Below are positions 47,781-54,506 of a stretch of 64,000 nucleotides of DNA, piece by piece (within the stretch, counting starts at the first letter, position 1; each line of letters starts with the position of its first letter). A program made the position numbers and the translations under genes. A model generated the notes under the pieces. The model was not told the DNA's origin. It ran no database searches and saw only the letters and a program-made list of their open reading frames with translations. Source of the stretch: Nocardioides marinus (GTDB lineage Bacteria; Pseudomonadota; Alphaproteobacteria; Rhodobacterales; Rhodobacteraceae); contig JAHVJD010000003.1 of NCBI GenBank assembly GCA_019801415.1, forward strand, positions 434,001-498,000. The letters run 5' to 3'.

Positions 47781-50597
47781 TCAGTGGGCCTCGGCCCAGT
47801 TCTGGCCGCGGCCAGCCTCCACCACCAGTTTCACGTCCAGATGCACTGCCGGGTCGGCGGCGTTTTCCATCACCTGGCGGGCGATCTCGATGGTTTCCTC
47901 GACTGCCGATTCGGGCACTTCGAACAGCAGTTCATCGTGCACCTGCAGCAGCATCCGGGCGGGCAGATGGGCGATGGCATCAGGCATCCGCACCATGGCG
48001 CGGCGGATCACATCGGCCGCCGTCCCCTGGATCGGGGCGTTGATCGCCGCGCGTTTGGCAAAGCCCGCCTTCGGCCCCTTGGCGTTGATCTCGGCGGTGT
48101 GGATCTTGCGCCCGAACAGGGTCTGCACATAGCCGTGCTCCTTGGCGAATTCCACCGTCTGATCCATGTAGCGGCGGATGCCTGGGAAGCGCTCGAAATA
48201 GCGGTCGATGAAGCCCTGCGCCTCTTTTCGCGGGATGCGCAGGTTGCGCGCCAGGCCAAAGCCCGAGATGCCGTAGATCACACCGAAGTTGATCGCCTTG
48301 GCCTGACGGCGGATTTCCGGCGTCATCTCCTCCAGCGGCACGTTGAACATCTCCGACGCGGTCATCGCGTGAATGTCCTGGCCCTCGGCAAAGGCCGCCT
48401 TCAGCGCGTCGATGTCGGCCATATGGGCCAGGATGCGCAGCTCGATCTGGCTGTAGTCGAGCGCCAGGAGCACGTTGCCCTCTTCCGCCACGAAGGCCTC
48501 GCGGATGCGGCGGCCCTCTTCGCTGCGGATCGGGATGTTCTGCAGGTTCGGATCGGTCGAGGCCATGCGGCCGGTGCTGGCCCCGGTCTGCGCGTAGGAT
48601 GTGTGCACGCGACCGGTTTCGGGGTTGATGTGGTCCTGCAGCGCATCGGTGTAGGTCGACTTCAGCTTCGACAGCTGGCGCCAGTCCAGCACCCGTGCGG
48701 GCAGGTCGTGTTCGGTCGCCAGATCCTCGAGGATGTCCGCGCCGGTGGAGAACTTGCCGTTCTTGCCGCGCTTGCCGCCGGGCAGCGACATCTTCTCGAA
48801 CAGGATCTCGCCCAGCTGCGCGGGCGAGCCGACGTTGAAGCTCTCGCCCGCCAGTTCGTGTATCTCGGCCTCCAGCGCCGCCATCTTCTGGGCAAAGGCA
48901 TTGGACATGCGGCTGAGCGTGTCGCGGTCCACCTTGATGCCGTTGCGCTCCATCTCGGCCAGCACCGGCACCAGCGGGCGCTCCAGCGTCTCATAGACGG
49001 TGGTGACGCGTTCCTGATGCAGCTGCGGTTTGAATTTCTGCCACAGGCGCAGGGTGATATCCGCATCCTCGGCCGCGTAGGGAACCGCATCCTCGATCGT
49101 CACCCTGTCAAAGGTGATCGCCGATTTGCCGCTGCCGAGCAGCGGTTTGATCGGGATCGGCGTGTGGCTGAGGTAGCGTTCGGACAGCGTGTCCATGCCA
49201 TGGCCGTGCAGGCCGGCGTGCAGCGCATAGGACATCAGCATGGTGTCGTCGATCGGCGCCACCTGCACCCCGTACCGGTAGAGGATCTTGGCGTCGTATT
49301 TCATGTTCTGGCCGATCTTCATGATCGCCGGATCTTCCAGAACCGGTTTCAGCATCGCCACGGCCTCTTCCAGCGGCATCTGCCCCTCGGCCAGCCCTTC
49401 GCCGCCGAACAGGTCATCGCCGCCCGCCTTGTGCGCCAGCGGGATGTAACAGGCCTGGCCCGGCTCCACGCAGAGCGAGATGCCGACCAGATCCGCCACC
49501 ATTTCGTCCAGCCCGGTGGTTTCGGTATCCACCGCCACCCAGCCGCGGTGTCGGATGCGATCGATCCAGACCTGCAGGGCAGCGGCATCGCGCACGCATT
49601 CGTATCCGTCCCGGTCGAATGGCACCTCTTCCGGTGCCGGGACTGTTGCCGCGGCGGTCGCGGCCGCGGTGGCCGGTGCTTCGGGGATCGTCGGCGCGTC
49701 CATGCCCAGCTGATCGGCGAGCCGCTTGGTCAGGGTGCGGAACTCCATCTGCGACAGGAAGCCGAGCAGGGTTTCCGGGTCAGGCTCCATCACCTCGAGA
49801 TCGTCGAGGGTGAAGTCCAGCTCCATGTTGCAGTCCAGCTGCACCAGCTTCTTGGACAGTTCGATCTGTTCGCGCTTTTCGATCAGCGTCTGCCGCCGCT
49901 TGGGCTGCTTGATCTCCTCGGCGCGGTCCAGCAGGTCTTCCAGCGAACCGAATTCGTTGATCAGAAGCGCCGCCGTCTTGATTCCGATGCCCGGCGCGCC
50001 CGGCACGTTGTCGACGCTGTCACCGGCCAGCGCCTGCACGTCCACCACCCGTTCCGGGCCAACGCCGAATTTCTCGCGCACGCCATCGGCATCGATGCGC
50101 TTGTTCTTCATCGCGTCGAGCATTTCGACCCCGCCGCCGACCAGCTGCATCAGGTCCTTGTCCGAGGAGATGATGGTGACACGCCCGCCGGCCTCGCGCG
50201 CCTGGCAGGCGAGGGTGGCGATGATGTCATCGGCCTCGTAGCCCTCGATCTCCTTGCAGGCGATGTTGAAGGCGCGGGTGGCCTCGCGGGTCAGCGGAAA
50301 CTGCGGCACCAGGTCCTCGGGCGCGGGCGGGCGGTTGGCCTTGTACAGGTCGTACATCTCGTTGCGGAAGGACTTGCCCGAGTGGTCGAAGATCACCGCC
50401 ACATGGGTGGGCGCATCGGGGCCCTTGTTGTCCTCGACCTGCTTGAACAGCATGTTGCAAAAGCCCGAGACGGCACCGATCGGCAGCCCGTCGGATTTGC
50501 GGGTCAGCGGCGGCAGCGCATGATAGGCGCGGAAGATGAAGGCCGAGCCGTCAATCAGATGCAGATGGCAGCCCTTGCCGAATTTTGTCCCGCTCAT
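47781..50597 (-). CDS. polA: DNA polymerase I
   Basis: 938-residue polymerase for Okazaki-fragment maturation and excision repair, with all three activities. The N-terminal 5'-3' exonuclease begins HLHLIDGSAFIFRAYHALPPL and has GIGIKTAALLINEFGSLEDLL. The 3'-5' proofreading domain keeps its DxE (VAVDTETTGLDE). The polymerase has motif A LALDYSQIELRILAH, motif B RRQAKAINFGVIYGIS and motif C LLQVHDELLFEVP. Length is normal. Minus strand; its 3' end faces repeat-rich DNA, and the flavodoxin-like gene lies 153 bases upstream. Confidence 0.97.
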   Translation of the reverse strand: MSGTKFGKGCHLHLIDGSAFIFRAYHALPPLTRKSDGLPIGAVSGFCNMLFKQVEDNKGPDAPTHVAVIFDHSGKSFRNEMYDLYKANRPPAPEDLVPQFPLTREATRAFNIACKEIEGYEADDIIATLACQAREAGGRVTIISSDKDLMQLVGGGVEMLDAMKNKRIDADGVREKFGVGPERVVDVQALAGDSVDNVPGAPGIGIKTAALLINEFGSLEDLLDRAEEIKQPKRRQTLIEKREQIELSKKLVQLDCNMELDFTLDDLEVMEPDPETLLGFLSQMEFRTLTKRLADQLGMDAPTIPEAPATAAATAAATVPAPEEVPFDRDGYECVRDAAALQVWIDRIRHRGWVAVDTETTGLDEMVADLVGISLCVEPGQACYIPLAHKAGGDDLFGGEGLAEGQMPLEEAVAMLKPVLEDPAIMKIGQNMKYDAKILYRYGVQVAPIDDTMLMSYALHAGLHGHGMDTLSERYLSHTPIPIKPLLGSGKSAITFDRVTIEDAVPYAAEDADITLRLWQKFKPQLHQERVTTVYETLERPLVPVLAEMERNGIKVDRDTLSRMSNAFAQKMAALEAEIHELAGESFNVGSPAQLGEILFEKMSLPGGKRGKNGKFSTGADILEDLATEHDLPARVLDWRQLSKLKSTYTDALQDHINPETGRVHTSYAQTGASTGRMASTDPNLQNIPIRSEEGRRIREAFVAEEGNVLLALDYSQIELRILAHMADIDALKAAFAEGQDIHAMTASEMFNVPLEEMTPEIRRQAKAINFGVIYGISGFGLARNLRIPRKEAQGFIDRYFERFPGIRRYMDQTVEFAKEHGYVQTLFGRKIHTAEINAKGPKAGFAKRAAINAPIQGTAADVIRRAMVRMPDAIAHLPARMLLQVHDELLFEVPESAVEETIEIARQVMENAADPAVHLDVKLVVEAGRGQNWAEAH

Positions 50598-50750
50598 GGC
50601 CTGTCGCGCCCCCGTTTGCTTGCAGATCCGTTCGTGTTCTGTTTCCCGGTTATCGGTGATCCGGACAGGAAGGGCAATTGGAGTTTCGGGCGTGGCTGGC
50701 GGCTCGGCGCCCTTTGGCGCGAAGCGCCCGGCCGGGGCGGGCCGCGCGGC

Positions 50751-51236
50751 TCAGAATGCCCCCATCGCCAATCCCGCCGCCAACGCCTGGCCCAGCTCGC
50801 GGCAGGTCTGCAGCTCGGCCTCGGGAATCACTTTCTCGGCCAGGATCGCCTCGGGGGTCTGTGCGTGGGTGCAGATGATCAGGGGTGCCTGCACAGGTTT
50901 CAGCCGCCACCCCTGCGCGATGCGGGCGCATTGGCGCGCCGCGTTCTCACCGTCCGAGCCGGCGCAGACCATCTGCGCATAGGGCCGCCCGTTCAGCTGC
51001 CCCAGCACCGGGTAATAGCAGCGGTCAAAGAAATTCTTCATCGGGCCGGACAGCGCCGCCAGGTTTTCCGGCGCACAGAAGAGATAACCATCCGCCGCCA
51101 GCAGATGCTCCGGCCCGGTGTCCTCGGCGCGCTTCAGGAGGGTCTCGGCCTCATCCCGCGCAGCGTCGCAGGCGGCCTCCGCCATCTGGCGGCTGCCACC
51201 GGTGCGGCTGTGGTATACGATCAGCAATTGCGCCAT
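50751..51236 (-). CDS. Flavodoxin-like / NADPH-dependent FMN reductase family protein
   Basis: 161-residue protein with a flavodoxin fold. The N-terminal LLIVYHSRTGGSRQMAEAACDAA is the FMN phosphate-binding loop, and GYLFCAPENLAALSGPMKNFFDRCYY is the typical second flavin-contact region of NAD(P)H-dependent oxidoreductases. It probably transfers electrons through FMN; the partner is unknown. It stands 79 bases downstream of the zinc-finger gene on the same strand. Confidence 0.87.
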   Translation of the reverse strand: MAQLLIVYHSRTGGSRQMAEAACDAARDEAETLLKRAEDTGPEHLLAADGYLFCAPENLAALSGPMKNFFDRCYYPVLGQLNGRPYAQMVCAGSDGENAARQCARIAQGWRLKPVQAPLIICTHAQTPEAILAEKVIPEAELQTCRELGQALAAGLAMGAF

Positions 51237-51315
51237 CAGATGCCGCCGGGGCGCTCAGGCCCGGTATCAAGCCGGATATCAGGCCCGGTGTCACGGGTCC
51301 GGCGGATGGCAGGCG

Positions 51316-51510
51316 TCACTGCGCCGCCTTGGCGACCTCTTCCTGCGCATCGGCGAGGATGAACTTGCAGTCGCAATAGGGGCATTCAACCCAGCCCTGG
51401 TCTTCGGGGATATGCAGGTAGACCCGCGGATGACCCAGGGCACCTTCGCCGCCGTCACAGGCGACGCGGGTTGTGGTGACGATACGCGTTTCGGGCGGGG
51501 CGATGGTCAT
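51316..51510 (-). CDS. Zinc-finger domain protein (NDUFS6/CHCC type)
   Basis: 64-residue protein. The core [35 protein letters not shown] matches the CHCC zinc finger: Cys, His, then the CPYC pair. In mitochondria and related alphaproteobacteria this type occurs as the complex I accessory subunit NDUFS6, so an assembly or accessory role in NADH dehydrogenase is possible, though no nuo gene is near. Starts at ATG 51510, divergent from mscS. Confidence 0.88.
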   Translation of the reverse strand: MTIAPPETRIVTTTRVACDGGEGALGHPRVYLHIPEDQGWVECPYCDCKFILADAQEEVAKAAQ

Positions 51511-51670
51511 GTCTGGCTATGTCTCACTGGCTTTGCGCACCGTGCCGGTACGCGGTTTGGCGAACCATAGCGGCGGTGCCGCAGACGGGCAAGAGGGGCG
51601 GCGGCGCTTGACCGACCGGCTAACCGGGCCATTTCGTTGCGCAAAGCAGCGGCTGGCCAAGGAGATGCAC

Positions 51671-52732
51671 ATGGAGCCCGATGACAGCGGTGCCACCGAC
51701 AGCGGCCTCGAGGAGATCGACGCCGACACCGGCAATTTCTTTGAAAAGCTCGATTCCTGGGTCGACGGTTTCTTCTCGCTGCTGCCCAACATCGGCATCG
51801 CCCTCGTGCTGCTGTTGGTCTTCTGGTTCGCGGCGGGCGCCATCGGGCGGCTGCTGTGCCGCATGGGCCACCGCCGCGACCGCCCCAGCCTGGGCGAGGT
51901 CGGCGGCGCGCTGGTGCGCTGGGCCATCATCATCGTCGGCGTCATGCTGGCGATCACCATCGTGGCCCCCTCGGTCACCCCGGGCGACCTGTTCGCCGGG
52001 CTGGGGATTTCCTCGGTGGCGATCGGCTTTGCCTTCAAGGACATCCTGCAGAACATGCTGGCGGGCATCCTGATCCTGCTGCGCCAGCCGTTCGAGGTGG
52101 GCGACCAGATCGTCTCGGGCGGCTACGAGGGCACGGTGGAGCGGATCGAGACCCGCGCCACCATGATCAAGACCTATGACGGCCGCCGCGTGGTGATCCC
52201 CAACGCCGACATCTACACCGACGCGGTGATCGTCAACACCGCCTTTGACAAGCGGCGCTCGCAATACGGGGTGCAGATCGGCTGCTCGGATGATTTCGAC
52301 ACCGCCTGCAAGATCATGGAGGAGACCTGCGCCGGCGTCGAAGGCGTGCTGGACGATCCCGCCCCCGAGGCGCTGCCCTGGTCGATGGATGCCGACGGCA
52401 ACACCGTGCGGCTGCGCTGGTGGACCAAATCGGTGCGCACCGAGGTCAGCCACACCTATGCCCGGGTGATAAAGGAAGTCTACAACGCGCTCGACAAGGC
52501 CGGCGTCGACATGCCCTATCCGACGCGGGTGCTGCTGTTCCACGACCAGACCGAGGAAACCGACGGCATCCGTGGCAAGCAGCGCGAAGGCTGGCCGCGC
52601 GCGCCCGAAGGCGAGCCGCCCGCAGCCGCCCGCATCGAAACCGCCCTGCGCCGCAGCCGCACCGAGGAGGACGGCGAGGGCAGCGACGGCCCGGGCAGCG
52701 ACGGCCAGCGGGGGGAGCGTCGCGCCGACTGA
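51671..52732 (+). CDS. Small-conductance mechanosensitive channel, MscS family
   Basis: 353-residue inner-membrane channel opening under membrane tension in hypo-osmotic shock. Three hydrophobic segments are present; the pore helix and beta domain are GDLFAGLGISSVAIGFAFKDILQNMLAGILILLRQPFEVGDQI then VERIETRATMIKTYDGRRVVIPNADIYTDAVIVN, highly characteristic of MscS. An acidic, Glu/Gly-rich tail of about 50 residues follows the core. Start ATG 51671 is six bases after AAGGAG; ATG 51665, directly against it, is unlikely. Confidence 0.94.
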   Translation: MEPDDSGATDSGLEEIDADTGNFFEKLDSWVDGFFSLLPNIGIALVLLLVFWFAAGAIGRLLCRMGHRRDRPSLGEVGGALVRWAIIIVGVMLAITIVAPSVTPGDLFAGLGISSVAIGFAFKDILQNMLAGILILLRQPFEVGDQIVSGGYEGTVERIETRATMIKTYDGRRVVIPNADIYTDAVIVNTAFDKRRSQYGVQIGCSDDFDTACKIMEETCAGVEGVLDDPAPEALPWSMDADGNTVRLRWWTKSVRTEVSHTYARVIKEVYNALDKAGVDMPYPTRVLLFHDQTEETDGIRGKQREGWPRAPEGEPPAAARIETALRRSRTEEDGEGSDGPGSDGQRGERRAD

Positions 52733-52821
52733 TTTCCCGGTTTCCGCCAGCGCCGATGCAGGGTATCCCGTGTTGCGTCAGCGGCCGCGCGCCGCAGCGG
52801 TTTGTCACGGGAGCGACGGAA

Positions 52822-53751
52822 ATGAACACGGCGGCGATTGAAATCCGGGGGCTTCGCAAGGTCTATGCAGCCCAGAAGAGCAGCCCCGCCAAGGAGGCGC
52901 TGAAGGGTATCGATCTGGACATCCCGCGCGGCTCCGTCTTTGGCCTGCTGGGGCCGAACGGCGCGGGCAAATCCACCCTCATCAACATCCTTGCCGGGCT
53001 GGTGCGCAAGACCTCCGGCCAGGTGTCGATCTGGGGCTTCGACCAGGACGAGAACCCGCGCCAGAGCCGCGCTGCCATCGGGGTGATGCCGCAGGAGCTG
53101 AACCTCGACCCTTTCTTCACCCCGCGCGGCGCGCTGGAGGTGCAGGCGGGGCTTTACGGCGTGCCCAAGGCGCAGCGCCACAGCGACGAGATCCTGGCGA
53201 TGATCGGCCTCACCGACAAGGCAGAGGCCTATGCCCGCACCCTCTCCGGCGGCATGCGGCGGCGGCTTCTGCTGGGCAAGGCGCTGGTGCACCGCCCCTC
53301 GGTTCTGGTGCTGGACGAGCCCACCGCGGGCGTCGACATCGAGCTGCGCCAGATGCTGTGGGACAACATCCGCAAGCTGAACGCGCAAGGCATGACCATC
53401 ATCCTCACCACCCATTACCTCGAGGAGGCCGAGGAGATGTGCGACGAGATCGCCATCATCAACCAGGGCGAGGTGGTGGCCCGCGACACCACCGCCAGCC
53501 TGCTGGGTCGACTGGATGCCAAGGCGATGGTGGTGCAGCCCGCCGCCCCGGTGGACCGGCTGCCGCAGGGCGAAGGCATCGAGGCCGCCCTGCGTGACGA
53601 CGGCGCCGTGGTGCTGCGCTACCGCAGCCAGGTGACCAGCGCCGAGGAGGTGCTGGCCGCGGTCCATGCCGCCGGGATCAGCATCCGCGACGTGAAGACC
53701 GAGGAAGCGGATTTGGAAGACGTGTTCCTGTCGCTGACGAAATCCGCCTGA
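52822..53751 (+). CDS. ABC transporter ATP-binding protein, ABC-2 exporter type
   Basis: 309-residue ATPase. Walker A GPNGAGKST, signature TLSGGMRRRLLLGKAL, Walker B VLVLDEPTAGVD and the H-loop TTHYLEEAE are intact; the C-terminal 80 residues form the domain typical of CcmA/YadG-type exporter ATPases. No ABC-2 permease is adjacent: upstream is mscS and downstream the convergent DUF1203 gene, so the membrane partner must be encoded elsewhere. ATG 52822 is weakly preceded by GGAG about nine bases before. The substrate is unknown. Confidence 0.92.
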   Translation: MNTAAIEIRGLRKVYAAQKSSPAKEALKGIDLDIPRGSVFGLLGPNGAGKSTLINILAGLVRKTSGQVSIWGFDQDENPRQSRAAIGVMPQELNLDPFFTPRGALEVQAGLYGVPKAQRHSDEILAMIGLTDKAEAYARTLSGGMRRRLLLGKALVHRPSVLVLDEPTAGVDIELRQMLWDNIRKLNAQGMTIILTTHYLEEAEEMCDEIAIINQGEVVARDTTASLLGRLDAKAMVVQPAAPVDRLPQGEGIEAALRDDGAVVLRYRSQVTSAEEVLAAVHAAGISIRDVKTEEADLEDVFLSLTKSA

Positions 53752-53832
53752 AGGCCGACCTGGCAGGGGAGGCGCGGCCCTCTGTATTCTGAGAGGTCAG
53801 GCGGAGCCATCCGCTGTCTCATGAAGCTCTGC

Positions 53833-54297
53833 CTATCCTCGGTCAATCCGCGCCTGATAGCAGTTGTTGCGGGCGGAGCGGACGTGGATATACGCCACCC
53901 GCTGATCCGCAAAGATCGCTTCGGCCTGCACCATCATCTGCGCCTGCGGGATCACGAGGCCGGTGCCATAGACGATCCGGTGGTCGGCGCTGTAGCCCTT
54001 GATCAGGTAATCGGGAGAGCCCTCCAAGGCCTGCGGAACCCCGTCCCCCTCATGCCGTGCGCAAGGCTCGGCACACAGGAAGATCGGCCCGGTTTCGGCA
54101 TAGGGCTGCGCCTGCGGAAAGGGGCGGTGGGCGAGGATCAGCATTTCAGCGCCTTCGGGAATGTACCTCAGGCAGTGGCGGCAGGGATTGCCGCCGCCAT
54201 CCGACACCGCGCGCTCCGGCCGCTGGCCGTGGGCATCGGGACCGCCCGCCTGCAGGGCGCGGACAGTCTCTGTGGGCAGGGCGGTGATTCTGGGCAT
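53833..54297 (-). CDS. DUF1203 domain-containing protein
   Basis: 154-residue soluble protein. The DUF1203 core is readable: CRHCLRYIPEGAEMLILAHRPFPQAQPYAETGPIFLCAEPCAR, with four cysteines that could bind a metal, and GTGLVIPQAQMMVQAEAIFADQRVAYIHVRSARNNCYQARI. Function unknown. Start ATG 54297 is seven bases after AAGGAG. Divergent from dnaE2. Confidence 0.88.
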   Translation of the reverse strand: MPRITALPTETVRALQAGGPDAHGQRPERAVSDGGGNPCRHCLRYIPEGAEMLILAHRPFPQAQPYAETGPIFLCAEPCARHEGDGVPQALEGSPDYLIKGYSADHRIVYGTGLVIPQAQMMVQAEAIFADQRVAYIHVRSARNNCYQARIDRG

Positions 54298-54426
54298 GGG
54301 GGATCTCCTTTGCTGGCTGAACCTTGCCAGACACGCATCGCCGCAATCGACCCGGATCCTGCGCATCCCGCAGACATGCGGGGGGCTCCCGCCAGTCCTG
54401 CGGGCATTGAAAATGCCCCTTGGCCT

Positions 54427-54458
54427 GTTGGGCCGGGCGCCGTGCTGGCGCACGGCGC
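54427..54458 (+). repeat. GTTGGGC-tagged palindrome (copy 5)
   Basis: Tag GTTGGGCCGG (54427-54436), perfect 9-base stem GCGCCGTGC / GCACGGCGC (54437-54458), loop TGGC. The stem is identical to copy 1. It lies in the divergent gap before dnaE2. Confidence 0.8.
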
Positions 54459-54488
54459 GGGATCACGTGCCGGCAGGACTCCACATAA

Positions 54489-54503
54489 GAACAAAACGGG
54501 AAT
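54489..54503 (+). promoter_or_regulatory. Putative LexA (SOS) operator before dnaE2
   Basis: GAAC-N7-GAAT at 54489-54503, one base from the alphaproteobacterial LexA half-site pair GAAC-N7-GAAC. It overlaps the region just before the dnaE2 ATG (54507), where a repressor would block transcription; dnaE2 genes are commonly SOS-induced. Confidence 0.5.
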
Positions 54504-54506
54504 ATC

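Noticed and set aside
47571-51362. A 1263-codon open frame on the plus strand across polA
   Set aside because: It is antisense to polA in GC-rich codons where stops are rare on the opposite strand; it is His/Arg/Gln-rich, matches no family, and polA carries all its motifs.
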